Source of the DNA: Burkholderia thailandensis E264
GTDB taxonomy: Bacteria > Pseudomonadota > Gammaproteobacteria > Burkholderiales > Burkholderiaceae
NCBI RefSeq assembly: GCF_000012365.1
Contig: NC_007650.1
Span: 2,666,001-2,730,000, forward strand
Length of the DNA: 64,000 nucleotides
Direction of reading: 5' to 3'
In this document: one piece after another, positions 51,287 through 61,088 of the stretch
Layout: every line of letters begins with the position of its first letter
Position numbering within the stretch: position 1 is the first letter of the stretch
Made by a program: the position numbers and the translations under genes
Notes under the pieces: model-generated
The model's database searches: none
What the model saw: the letters and a program-made list of their open reading frames with translations, nothing else
What the model was told of the DNA's origin: nothing

Positions 51287-52279
51287 ATGCTTCATGATCT
51301 CGTCGCCCGCTTCGGGCCGCTCATCGTGTTCGTCAACGTGCTTGCCGCGGCGATCGGCCTGCCGGTGCCGGCGATGCCGACGCTCGTGCTGTTCGGCGCG
51401 ATGGCGACGCTGCATCCGGGCGCGATCGGCGCGCAGCTCGCGCCCGTGCTCGCGCTCGCGGTGCTCGCGGCGCTGATCGGCGACACCGTGTGGTACGTCG
51501 CCGGCCGGCATTTCGGCGGCCGCGCGCTGAAAACCTTATGCAAGCTTTCGCTGTCGCGCGACAGCTGCGTGAAGAAAACCGAGCGCTTCTTCGGCCGCTG
51601 GGGCGTGCGCGTGCTCGCGGTCGCGCGCTTCATTCCGGGGCTGTCGCTGATCTCGGTGCCGATGGCGGGCGCGCTCGGCACGCGCTACCGCATCTTCGTC
51701 GGCTACGACGGTCTCGGCGCACTGCTGTGGGCGGGCTGCGGCGTCGCGATCGGATTCGTGTTCGCGAAACAGATCGACTGGCTGTTTGCGGGCGCGAACC
51801 AGCTCGGCCGCACGGTGCTCGTCGTGATCGTCGCGCTGCTCGCGGCCTACACGGCCGTGCGCTGGATGCGCCGGCGCGCGCTGATTCGTCAGCTCGCAAA
51901 CGCGCGAATCGACGTCGACGAACTCGACCGCCTGCTGCAAGCCGATCCCACGCCCGTCGTCTTCGACGCGCGCTCGCCCGAGCACCGCAAGCTCGATCCG
52001 TACGCAATCCCCGGCGCGCAATTCGCCGACGAGCGCGATCTGCGCGACATCGTCGCGCACTATCCGGCGACGCAGAAATTCGTGATCTATTGCTCGTGTC
52101 CGAACGAGGTGTCGGCGGCGGTGATGGCGCGGCGCCTCAAGCAGGCGGGCTTCGCCGATGCTCTCGCGCTGCGCGGCGGCCTCGACGCATGGCGCGACGC
52201 GGGCCGGCGCTTGATCGAGCTCGACCCGCAGCCGGGAGGCGAAGCGCCGGTGCGCGCGCCAGCGCCGAAGACCGCCTGA
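51287..52279 (+). CDS. DedA-family membrane protein fused to rhodanese domain
   Basis: A 330-residue protein. Residues 1-200 are a DedA/SNARE-associated membrane domain: five or so hydrophobic helices with GDTVWYVAGRHFGGR, FFGRWGVRVLAVARFIPGLSLISVPMAGA and a re-entrant pair. Residues 205-310 are a rhodanese domain: VVFDARSPEHRKLDPYAIPGA, then VIYCSCPNEVSAAVMARRL with the active-site Cys, and LRGGLDAWRDAG. DedA proteins move polyprenyl-phosphate or other lipids, while rhodanese handles sulfane sulfur; their fusion is seen in proteobacteria but its role is not known. Confidence 0.9.
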   Translation: MLHDLVARFGPLIVFVNVLAAAIGLPVPAMPTLVLFGAMATLHPGAIGAQLAPVLALAVLAALIGDTVWYVAGRHFGGRALKTLCKLSLSRDSCVKKTERFFGRWGVRVLAVARFIPGLSLISVPMAGALGTRYRIFVGYDGLGALLWAGCGVAIGFVFAKQIDWLFAGANQLGRTVLVVIVALLAAYTAVRWMRRRALIRQLANARIDVDELDRLLQADPTPVVFDARSPEHRKLDPYAIPGAQFADERDLRDIVAHYPATQKFVIYCSCPNEVSAAVMARRLKQAGFADALALRGGLDAWRDAGRRLIELDPQPGGEAPVRAPAPKTA

Positions 52280-52468
52280 TTCACGCGACCGGACGGCGCG
52301 GCGCCGGCCCGATTGATCGGATCAAGTCCTATTTGGCTCGATCGGCCTGATTCGTCCGATCGAACGGCCGCGCGGCCACGCATGCATTGCGAATGTGCAG
52401 GCATCGCGCCGAACGTTGCCGGGCGGCGACGGCCGACTCCCCGCCGCGCCCGGTTCGCTTCGGCTTCG

Positions 52469-53929
52469 TCAGAACACCTTCACCGGCACGTTCACGACCA
52501 GCCGGTATTCCTGATTGGTGCTGTCCGAGTAGTGCGCCGAGCCGACGTGCCACATCGCGATGAACGTGATCTTCGTGTCCTTGAGCTTGCCGCTCTGGAT
52601 CGTGTACGACGGGATGAAACCGAACTCGTGATGGCGGCCCTGCACGGGCGCGCCGTCCTTCCAGTAGATGCTCGAGCGCGTCGGATCGAGCGCCGCGCTC
52701 GCGGAGCCGTCCGCGCCCCAGCCCGTCACGCCCCACACCATCGCCTTGAAGCCGGGCAGTCCCGCGTCCTTGCCGTGGAACGTGTAGCGCAACTGCAGCG
52801 ATTTCTCGTGCGGCGCGTTGTAGTCCACGTCCATCGAATCGACGAGGAAGATGCCGTTCGTTTCGTTCAGGTAATCGAAGAACTGATCGCCGAGCACCTG
52901 CTGATAGCCGAGCAGCAGTTCGTGCGGGCCGTGCTGCGCGGCGAGCGACAGGCTGTACGCGTTGTTGTCGATCTTGCCCTGGCGCGCGTCGCCCGTGTCG
53001 TGCGTCGAATAGAAATTGCCGAAGCCCGTCCACTTGACCGTCTGCGGCGAGCCGTAGCTCTGCTTGACCGAGCCGTAGTACTGGCGCCAGACGTCGTCGG
53101 CCTGGCCCGCGTAGAACGACGCCGAGCCCGTCGGCGAATAATCCCACGTGCCGCCGACATACGTGAAGCGGTCGACGCGCGTGCCGCCGTATTGCGTCGT
53201 CAGGTTCGTGAGCGTCGTATGGCCACGCGCGTCGGTCTTCGTGAAGCTGCCCGCTTCGAGCATCACGTTCTTGAATTCGTTGCTGACGATCGTCGCGCCG
53301 AGGAACGTCGGCGGCAGCGCGCGGTTGTCGTGCTGCTCCATGAACGGATTGTCGACCGCCTGCAGACCGTACTTGATCACCGTGTTCGAGATGCGCGCCT
53401 TCACGTCGTAGATGCCGGGAAACGCCCACGCGAGCTGGTTCGAGCCGCCGCCGCCCTTCGCGACGTGCACCATGTTGCCGCCGCCCGCGCCGCCGTCGAG
53501 CTTCAGCGCCGCATAGATCGACGCGTCCACGCCAAAGCCGATCAGCCCGCCCGTATAGCCGGACTCGAAGTTCGCCATCACGCCCTGTATCCATGCGCGG
53601 CGATGCGGCCCGCCCTTCGCATCGAGCACGTCCGCGTAGTTGCGCAGCAGCACGTCGAAATGGCTGTCGGCAATGAAACCTTTCGACTTCGCCTGGCTCG
53701 ACACCGGCGCGGGCGGCATCACCGCCTGCGTGGCGTCCGCGCTGACGACAGCGTTCGGCGTCGCCGCCTGCTGCGCGAGCGTCGCGGCGGACGGCGCTAG
53801 AGCCGGCGCGGCAGGCGCCGCGTCGTCCGCGCGCGCGGCGCCCGAAATCGACACGCCGGCGAGCATCGGCAGTCCCCACGCGAGCACGACCGCCCGCGCG
53901 ACCCTCTTCATCGATCGATGTTGTGTCAT
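52469..53929 (-). CDS. OprD-family outer-membrane porin
   Basis: A 486-residue outer-membrane beta-barrel. Signal peptide ends near GAARADDA, followed by an Ala/Pro-rich stretch. The barrel region has DSHFDVLLRNYADVLDAKGGPHRRAWIQGVMANFESGYTGGLIGFGVDASIYAALKLDGGAG, the classic OprD opening, and ends with the terminal Phe (VNVPVKVF) that marks outer-membrane insertion. Placed downstream of oppF on the same strand, it is likely the outer-membrane pore for peptides taken up by the Opp system; the substrate is inferred from context. Confidence 0.88.
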   Translation of the reverse strand: MTQHRSMKRVARAVVLAWGLPMLAGVSISGAARADDAAPAAPALAPSAATLAQQAATPNAVVSADATQAVMPPAPVSSQAKSKGFIADSHFDVLLRNYADVLDAKGGPHRRAWIQGVMANFESGYTGGLIGFGVDASIYAALKLDGGAGGGNMVHVAKGGGGSNQLAWAFPGIYDVKARISNTVIKYGLQAVDNPFMEQHDNRALPPTFLGATIVSNEFKNVMLEAGSFTKTDARGHTTLTNLTTQYGGTRVDRFTYVGGTWDYSPTGSASFYAGQADDVWRQYYGSVKQSYGSPQTVKWTGFGNFYSTHDTGDARQGKIDNNAYSLSLAAQHGPHELLLGYQQVLGDQFFDYLNETNGIFLVDSMDVDYNAPHEKSLQLRYTFHGKDAGLPGFKAMVWGVTGWGADGSASAALDPTRSSIYWKDGAPVQGRHHEFGFIPSYTIQSGKLKDTKITFIAMWHVGSAHYSDSTNQEYRLVVNVPVKVF

Positions 53930-54086
53930 TGCGCTTCTCTTTTTATGTTGACTACCCACTCGCCGGCCGCGCATCGCGGCCGGCGACACCCCGACGCGCC
54001 GCCGTAACGACACGCCTTCCCGCGGCGCGAGGATCTTTCGCGCCGTCCACACCCCTGTTGGCTTGTTGTCTCTTTGTCGGTCCTGC

Positions 54087-55213
54087 TCAGCTCGGCGCGC
54101 CGCCCGTGCCCGCCCGGATGCACGCGACGCGCGCGGCCGTCGCGCCGCGCACCTCGGGCTGCGGCACCTCGCGCGCGCACGCGTCGATCGCGTCCGGGCA
54201 GCGCGTGCGAAACGCGCAGCCCGACGGCGGATCGAGCGGCGAAGGCATTTCGCTTGCGAGCAGCAGCGGCCGCCGCGCGCGCTCGCGCGCGGGCTCCGGC
54301 GTCGGCGCGGCGGCAAGCAGCGCGCGCGTATAGGGATGCTGCGGCGCGCCGTACACGTCGCGCCGCGAGCCGAACTCCATCACGCGGCCGAGATACATCA
54401 CGAGCACGCGCTGGCTGATCGCCTTGACGACGGCAAGATCGTGCGCGACGAACAAATAGGAAAGCGAAAGCTCGCGCTGCAGGTCGCGCAGCAGATTGAC
54501 GATCTGCGCCTGAATCGACACATCGAGCGCGGATACGGGCTCGTCGCAAATCACGAGATGCGGCTCGCCGATCAACGCGCGCGCGATGCCGATACGCTGG
54601 CACTGCCCGCCGGAAAATTCGTGCGGATAACGAAGCAGATGGTGGGCGCTCAAGCCGACGCGCTCGAGCATCGTCAACACGCGGCTGCGCACTTCGCCGC
54701 GGCCGATGCCCGGCCGATGCGTGACGAGCGGCTCGGCGACGACCTGCTCGATCGTCATGCGCGGATCGAGCGACGCGAGCGGGTCCTGAAAAATCATCTG
54801 CATCTCGCGGCGGATCTTGCGCGCATCGCGGCGCGCGTCGCTCACGATCGGCGCGCCGCGCCACTGCACGGTGCCCGCCGTCACCGGCGCGAGGCCGATC
54901 AGCGCGCGGGCGAGCGTCGACTTTCCGCAGCCCGATTCGCCGACGAGCCCAACCGTCTCGCCGCGCTTCACGTCGAACGACACGCCGTCGACCGCGCGCA
55001 GCGTGCCCTTCGGCGACCACGGGTAGCCGCCGAGCGGCACGCGGAAATGTACCTTGAGATCGCGTACCGACAACAGCGCGCCGGCGTCCGGCGATGCGCC
55101 GACGCTTCGCGCATCGGCGCCCGGTGCCTCGACGCCGGAGGCTTCGCCGTTCGAGGCGCCCGCCGATGCCGATACGAACGACGAAGTGGAAGAAATGAGA
55201 TCGGTCGCGGCGT

Positions 55214-55217
<4 letters not shown>
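54087..55217 (-). CDS. oppF: Oligopeptide ABC transporter ATP-binding protein OppF
   Basis: A 376-residue ATPase energising peptide import. Walker A GESGCGKST, signature FSGGQCQR, Walker B LVICDEP; the C-terminal Cys-containing tail CAFRTRCPDAIDAC is typical of OppD/OppF pairs. An N-terminal extension of about 50 Ala/Ser-rich residues precedes the domain. Its start overlaps the oppD stop by four bases (ATGA), so translation is coupled. Confidence 0.93.
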
Positions 55218-56203
<986 letters not shown>

Positions 56204-56204
56204 C

Positions 56205-57107
56205 TCAGCGGTCCTTCGGATCGAGTGCGTCGCGCAGGCCGTCGCCGACGAAGTTCACGCAGTAAAGCGTCACGCACAGCATCACGGCGGGCGCGAGCAG
56301 CAGCCACGGCATCGCCTCGAGCTTCTGCGCGCCGTCCTGGATCAGCACGCCCCAGCTCGTCATCGGCTCCTGCACGCCGAGCCCGAGAAACGACAGCACC
56401 GATTCGGTCAGCACGATCGCCGGCACGCTGACGGTCGCGTAGACCACCACGACGCCGAGCAGGTTCGGCACGATGTGGCGCCGCACGATCGCGGCCGGCG
56501 CGACGCCGATCGCGCGCGCCGCGTCGACGAACTCGCGCGTGCGCAGCGACAGCGTCTGGCCTCGCACGACGCGCGCCATGTCGAGCCACGAGAACGCGCT
56601 GATCGTCAGAACGACGAGGATGAACGAACGCCCGAACAGCGTCATCATCAGGATCGCGATCAGCAGATACGGAATCGCATACATCATGTCGACGACCCGC
56701 ATCATCGTCGCGTCGACGCGGCCGCCGGCGAAGCCCGCGATCGCGCCCCACGCGACGCCGAAGAGCCCCGACACGAACGTGCCGAGCAGGCCGACCTCGA
56801 GCGACACGCGCCCGCCGATCAGCGTGCGCACGAGCAGATCGCGGCCGAGCTCGTCGGTGCCGAACCAGTGCGCGTTCGCGAGCGTCGGCGCGAGACTGAT
56901 CGACGACCAGTCGCTCGCGGCCGGATCGTTGGGCAACAGCAGCGGCCCGATGAAGCACGCGAGCGCGATCAGCGCGAGCACCGCGAGGCTCGCGAGCGCC
57001 GCGCGGTTGCGCACGAAGCGCCGCGCGGCGAGCTCGAACGGCGTGCGCGAGCGCGGCGGCGCGTCGGCCGGCTTCGGCAGATCGATCGAAGAAGTAACAG
57101 GCGTCAT
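56205..57107 (-). CDS. oppC: Oligopeptide ABC transporter permease OppC
   Basis: A 300-residue permease with about six membrane helices. The N-terminal extension PFELAARRFVRNRAALASLAVLALIALACF is usual for OppC/DppC, and the EAA loop is present as AARAIGVAPAAIVRRHIVPNLLG. Twelve bases separate it from oppB. Confidence 0.93.
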   Translation of the reverse strand: MTPVTSSIDLPKPADAPPRSRTPFELAARRFVRNRAALASLAVLALIALACFIGPLLLPNDPAASDWSSISLAPTLANAHWFGTDELGRDLLVRTLIGGRVSLEVGLLGTFVSGLFGVAWGAIAGFAGGRVDATMMRVVDMMYAIPYLLIAILMMTLFGRSFILVVLTISAFSWLDMARVVRGQTLSLRTREFVDAARAIGVAPAAIVRRHIVPNLLGVVVVYATVSVPAIVLTESVLSFLGLGVQEPMTSWGVLIQDGAQKLEAMPWLLLAPAVMLCVTLYCVNFVGDGLRDALDPKDR

Positions 57108-57119
57108 CGCGTCACCCTC

Positions 57120-58058
57120 TCAATAGCGGATGCGCGGATCGAGCCACGCATACGCGAGGTCGACCAGCAGGTTGAACAGCACCGCGCAGACGGTCGTCAG
57201 CACGACGAGGCCGAGCACGAGCGTGTAGTCGCGATTGATCGCGCCGTTGACGACGAGCTGCCCCAGGCCCGGCAGCGCGAACACCGATTCCGTCACGACG
57301 GCCGCGGTGATCGACGAGATGCAGACCGTGCCGAACAGCGAGACGACGGGCATCAGCGCGGGCTTGAGCGCGTGGCGCAGCACGATCGTATGGCCGGGCA
57401 GGCCCTTCGCGCGCGCGGTGCGGATGTAGTTGCTCGACAGCGTCTCGATCATCGAGCCGCGCATCACGCGCGCGAGCAGCGACACGTTGATCAGCGTGAG
57501 CAGCGTGACGGGCAGCACGCGGTAGCGCCAGCCGCCGTCGCCCCAGCCGCCCGCGGGCAGCCAGCCCGCGCCCTCCGAGGTCTTCAGCGCGATCGCGAAG
57601 ATCAGCACGAGCACCGGGCCGAGCACGAACGGCGGAATCACGTTGCCGAAGTTGCCGATCAGCATCACGAAGCGATCGACGAAGCTGTCGCGCCGCACCG
57701 CGGCGATCGTGCCGAGCAGCACGCCGAGCACGATCGAAAGCGGAATCGATACGCCACCGACGCCCAGGCTCACCGGAAACGCCTTGCGCACCAGATCGTT
57801 GACGGACCAGTCCGTATAGCGGAACGACGGGCCGAGATCGCCATGCAGCAGCGAGCCGAGATACATCAGGTACTGCTTCCACAGCGGCTCGTCGAGGTGA
57901 TACTTCGCGTTCAGGTTCGCGAGCGTCGCGGCGGACAGCTGCTTCTCGCTGTCGAACGGCCCGCCGGGCGTGAAATGCAGCAGCAGGTAGCAGACGGTGA
58001 CGACGGCGAGGATCGTCGGCACCGCCCACAGCGTGCGCCGCAATGCGTAGGCCAGCAT
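57120..58058 (-). CDS. oppB: Oligopeptide ABC transporter permease OppB
   Basis: A 312-residue permease with about six helices. It opens MLAYALRRTLWAVPTILAVVTVCYLLLHFTPGGPF, typical of OppB/DppB, and has the EAA loop RTARAKGLPGHTIVLRHALKPALMPV. It follows oppA by 13 bases. Confidence 0.93.
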   Translation of the reverse strand: MLAYALRRTLWAVPTILAVVTVCYLLLHFTPGGPFDSEKQLSAATLANLNAKYHLDEPLWKQYLMYLGSLLHGDLGPSFRYTDWSVNDLVRKAFPVSLGVGGVSIPLSIVLGVLLGTIAAVRRDSFVDRFVMLIGNFGNVIPPFVLGPVLVLIFAIALKTSEGAGWLPAGGWGDGGWRYRVLPVTLLTLINVSLLARVMRGSMIETLSSNYIRTARAKGLPGHTIVLRHALKPALMPVVSLFGTVCISSITAAVVTESVFALPGLGQLVVNGAINRDYTLVLGLVVLTTVCAVLFNLLVDLAYAWLDPRIRY

Positions 58059-58071
58059 GATCGGCTCCGCT

Positions 58072-59691
58072 TCAGTGCTTGGCCAGGTACATGTCCTGCG
58101 ACGCGCGCATGTCGATGTAGTTCGTCAGCGTGTAGCCGCCGACGTAGGACTTCACGAGGCGGTCCGCCGAATACTGGAAGAGCGACACCATCGGATAGTC
58201 GTTCATCGCGAGATCGTGCGCCTGAGTGAGGAGCGCCGAGCGCGCGCCGTCGTCGAGCTTCTGGTTCGCTTCGGCGACGAGCGCATCCACCTTCGGGTTG
58301 CAGTAGCCGACCGTGTTCTGCGAGCTGCCGCAGCGGATCAGGTCGAAGAACGTCATCGCGTCGTTGTAGTCGGCGAACCAGCCGTCGCGCGCGACCTGCA
58401 CCTTGCCGTCGTGGCGCTGCTTCATCAGAACCTTGAACTCGACGTTCTCGAGCTTCGCCGTCACGCCGAGCTTCGTGCGCCACTCGGACGCCGCGAACAG
58501 CGCGACCTTCTTGTGCAGATCGTTCGTGTTGTAGGTCAGCGTGAACGTGAGCGGATGCGCGTCACTGTAGCCCGCCTGCTTCAGCAAGTTCTTCGCGTAA
58601 TCGACGCGCTTGGCCATCGGCCACGACGCCCAATCCGGCGTGAACGGACGCTGCACGCCCTTCACGCCCTTGGGCATCAGCCCGTACATCGGCACTTCGC
58701 CCGCCTGCGTGATCTTCGAGGTGAGAATGTCGCGATCGAGCACCATCGCCAGCGCCTCGCGCACGCGCTTGTCCTTCAGCGCCGGATCGCTGTTCTTCAG
58801 GTAGTAGTAGTACGTCGCGAGCTGCAGCCCCGGCCGCAACTCCTTGCCGAACTGCTTGCTGATCTGGCCGAAGCCGCCCGCGGGAATCGAATACGTGTAG
58901 TCGATCTGCCCCGCCTGGTACATCCGCAGCGCGGTCTCGTCGTTCTCGATCGGCAGGTAGGTCACCTTGCGGATCACGACGTTGCGCGCATTCCAGTACT
59001 TGTCGCTCTTCGCCATCACGATCCGGTTGTTCGGCTGCCAGTCGACGAGCGAGTACGGGCCGTTGCCCACGATGTTCTTCGGGCGCGTCCACGCATCGCC
59101 GAACTTCGCGACCGTGTCCTTGTTGACGGGCGCGAGCGGCGCCATCGCGGTGAGCTCGGGGAAGTACGACACCGGCACCTCGGTCGTCACCTCGATCGTG
59201 TACGGATCGATCGCGCGGATGCCGAGACTGCCCGGCGGCTGCTTGCCCGCGATGATCGCCGACGCGTTCTTCACGAACTCGACGAGAATCGTGTATTTCG
59301 AGCCCGTCTTCGGATCGGCGAGACGCTGCCACGAATACACGAAATCCGCGGCCGTCACGGGCTGCCCGTTGCTCCACTTCGCGTCGCGGCGCAGCTTGAA
59401 GATCCAGGTATCCGGCGTCTTGTGCTCCCACGATTGCGCGACGCCCGGCACCACTGCCCCGCTCGCGTCGATGCGCGCGAGCCCTTCGAACAGATCGAGA
59501 CCGATCGTGTTGCCCGTCCACGATTCGATGTGCGCGGGATCGAGCGATTCGACCTCGGCGGGCACCTGCCGCGTGAGGTCCTGCTGATCGGCGAGGGTGA
59601 CATTCGAGGGAACGGTGACGGCCGAGGCGGATTGCGCGATCGTCAGGGCGAGCGAGGCCAGCACGGCCGCGAAGGCATGCGTGTGTTTCAT
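58072..59691 (-). CDS. oppA: Oligopeptide-binding protein OppA
   Basis: A 539-residue periplasmic binding protein, equal in length to E. coli OppA (about 543). Signal peptide at residues 1-25 or so (MKHTHAFAAVLASLALTIAQSASA). The family's LADQQDLTRQVPAEVESLDPAHIESWTGNTIGLDLFEGL opening and WSNGQPVTAADFVYSWQRLADP are clear. The start at 59691 is chosen for its signal peptide. First structural gene of oppABCDF, preceded by a 17-codon leader ORF. Confidence 0.93.
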   Translation of the reverse strand: MKHTHAFAAVLASLALTIAQSASAVTVPSNVTLADQQDLTRQVPAEVESLDPAHIESWTGNTIGLDLFEGLARIDASGAVVPGVAQSWEHKTPDTWIFKLRRDAKWSNGQPVTAADFVYSWQRLADPKTGSKYTILVEFVKNASAIIAGKQPPGSLGIRAIDPYTIEVTTEVPVSYFPELTAMAPLAPVNKDTVAKFGDAWTRPKNIVGNGPYSLVDWQPNNRIVMAKSDKYWNARNVVIRKVTYLPIENDETALRMYQAGQIDYTYSIPAGGFGQISKQFGKELRPGLQLATYYYYLKNSDPALKDKRVREALAMVLDRDILTSKITQAGEVPMYGLMPKGVKGVQRPFTPDWASWPMAKRVDYAKNLLKQAGYSDAHPLTFTLTYNTNDLHKKVALFAASEWRTKLGVTAKLENVEFKVLMKQRHDGKVQVARDGWFADYNDAMTFFDLIRCGSSQNTVGYCNPKVDALVAEANQKLDDGARSALLTQAHDLAMNDYPMVSLFQYSADRLVKSYVGGYTLTNYIDMRASQDMYLAKH

Positions 59692-59763
59692 CGTGTGCGA
59701 TTGATAGTGGTAGCGGAATGGCAACGCGCGACGCAAGGCCGTGCGCGACGGCGCGAAGAACGC

Positions 59764-59817
59764 TTAGGGCTGCGGAGAAAGGGGAGGCCCCTGGTGCCTG
59801 TATCTCATGTTAGTCAT
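59764..59817 (-). CDS. Proline-rich leader peptide of oppA (17 codons)
   Basis: The short ORF reads MTNMRYRHQGPPLSPQP. AAAGGA lies eight bases before its ATG, and its stop is 72 bases before the oppA start. Four of its last eight residues are Pro, with PP and SPQP at the end, which slow ribosomes. The AGGGG-CCT-CCCCT hairpin lies inside its coding part. These features suggest a translational attenuator for the transport operon, but this is inference. Confidence 0.45.
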   Translation of the reverse strand: MTNMRYRHQGPPLSPQP

Positions 59818-59822
59818 CCTTA

Positions 59823-59864
59823 CATTCCTTTCGACAGACACCCCATCGAACACACGAAGGAATG
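59823..59864 (-). promoter_or_regulatory. Hairpin hiding the leader ribosome site
   Basis: In the minus-strand transcript CATTCCTT (from 59864 to 59857) can pair with AAGGAATG (59830 to 59823), an eight-base perfect stem around a 26-base loop. The second arm is the ribosome-binding sequence of the 17-codon leader. Confidence 0.5.
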
Positions 59865-59871
59865 CCCCGCC

Positions 59872-60453
59872 TTAGAACAACCTCGGCGTTCCCACCCAGA
59901 CCACCACCGACTCGATCTTCGCGGTGTTGACCCAGCTATGCGGGACCGTCGACTGGTAATGCGCGCTGTCGCCGGCATGCAGCGCGAACGACTTGCCTTC
60001 CAGCGTCAACGCCACTTCACCCTCGATCACATACAGGAATTCCTCGCCTGCATGCGTCGTTACCTCGGAGCGCTTTTGTCCCGGCGGCATTCGCACGAGA
60101 ATCGCCTCGAGCTGACGCCCCTCCGGCACGTTCGTCAGCCGCGCGAACAGGTTCGCCGAATCGGCGAAGCTGAAAAAGCGCAACTGATCCCCGCGGCAGA
60201 CCGAACGCTCTTCGCTCGGCGTCTCGACGAAGTACTGCACCGTGACGCCCAGCGCGTGCGCGATGCCGGCCAGCGACGTGATGGACGGCGACGCGAGCCC
60301 GCGTTCGACCTGCGACAAAAACGGCTTGGAAATACCCGCGGCGGTCGCTGTTTCGTCGAGCGTGCGTTTCAGCCTCTGCCGCAACGCCCGAATCTTGCTC
60401 CCGAGCGCGACGCCAGCATTGGCAGGCCGCGTGTTTTCAGTGGAAGGAACCAT
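59872..60453 (-). CDS. XRE-family regulator with cupin domain
   Basis: A 193-residue regulator. The helix-turn-helix is at about 15-75 (IRALRQRLKRTLDETATAAGISKPFLSQVERGLASPSITSLAGIAHALG). A cupin sensor is at about 105-190 (EVTTHAGEEFLYVIEGEVALTLEGKSFALHAGDSAHYQSTVPHSW). This architecture occurs in PuuR and other small-molecule regulators. It lies immediately upstream of the opp operon and divergent from the POT permease, so it may control both. The start at 60453 fits; the frame extends upstream into non-family sequence. Confidence 0.88.
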   Translation of the reverse strand: MVPSTENTRPANAGVALGSKIRALRQRLKRTLDETATAAGISKPFLSQVERGLASPSITSLAGIAHALGVTVQYFVETPSEERSVCRGDQLRFFSFADSANLFARLTNVPEGRQLEAILVRMPPGQKRSEVTTHAGEEFLYVIEGEVALTLEGKSFALHAGDSAHYQSTVPHSWVNTAKIESVVVWVGTPRLF

Positions 60454-61088
60454 AGCAGGCCGAAATCTTATCGTCAAAAAATGTTTGATGGAAAATAACG
60501 AAGTTTGATAGATATGACTTACTCTTCGTCGTCCCGAGCTGCGCCGCCGCCTCGACGCGGACGCCGCGAACGGCGGCGGCAAGATCGGGGCGGCACGCTA
60601 TCTTGCCAGACTCGCCGCCTTCACAGGCAAGCTGCACGCGGGTTTGCGCGTGTTGCGACAGATCACGACAAACGGCTTTCAATCAGCCCACGGCCATGAG
60701 CAGCAAAGAAGACAGCCCTCTTTTTCGGGGATTACCCTGAGTGACGAAGAACCGACACGCCGCGAGAATCGCGGCCGCCTCGCGGGCCGCGACGATCTCG
60801 CCGCCCGCCCGTTTCTCACCGGCGACGTCGCGCGGCCCATCCGCCGCGCGCCGCGCTTCGTCTTGCGCCCGATCCGGGCGCTTGCCCGCTTGACGACATG
60901 ACGATCCCTTGCACTTTCCGGCGCGCCGCGCGCGCATGCTTGACCACCTCGCCACCTCCACCGCTCGATCCCCGGACAGGCGCCGATCCGCCCGGCCGCG
61001 CACGCCGCCGCGTCGCGGCCGGCGTCTCGCCCGCCATCCGTCGCGCCGTCGCGCGCGGCGTTTCGTCTGTTCAATCCAGAGGTGCACA
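60454..61088. other. Divergent control region (XRE-cupin gene to POT permease)
   Basis: About 635 bases. Near the regulator gene are two direct repeats, GTTTGATGG (60483-60491) and GTTTGATAG (60503-60511), 20 bases apart, which could be its operators. No further gene is supported. Confidence 0.5.

Noticed and set aside
60696..60740. 14-codon ORF upstream of the POT permease, as a second leader peptide
   Set aside because: No ribosome site and about 350 bases from the permease start.
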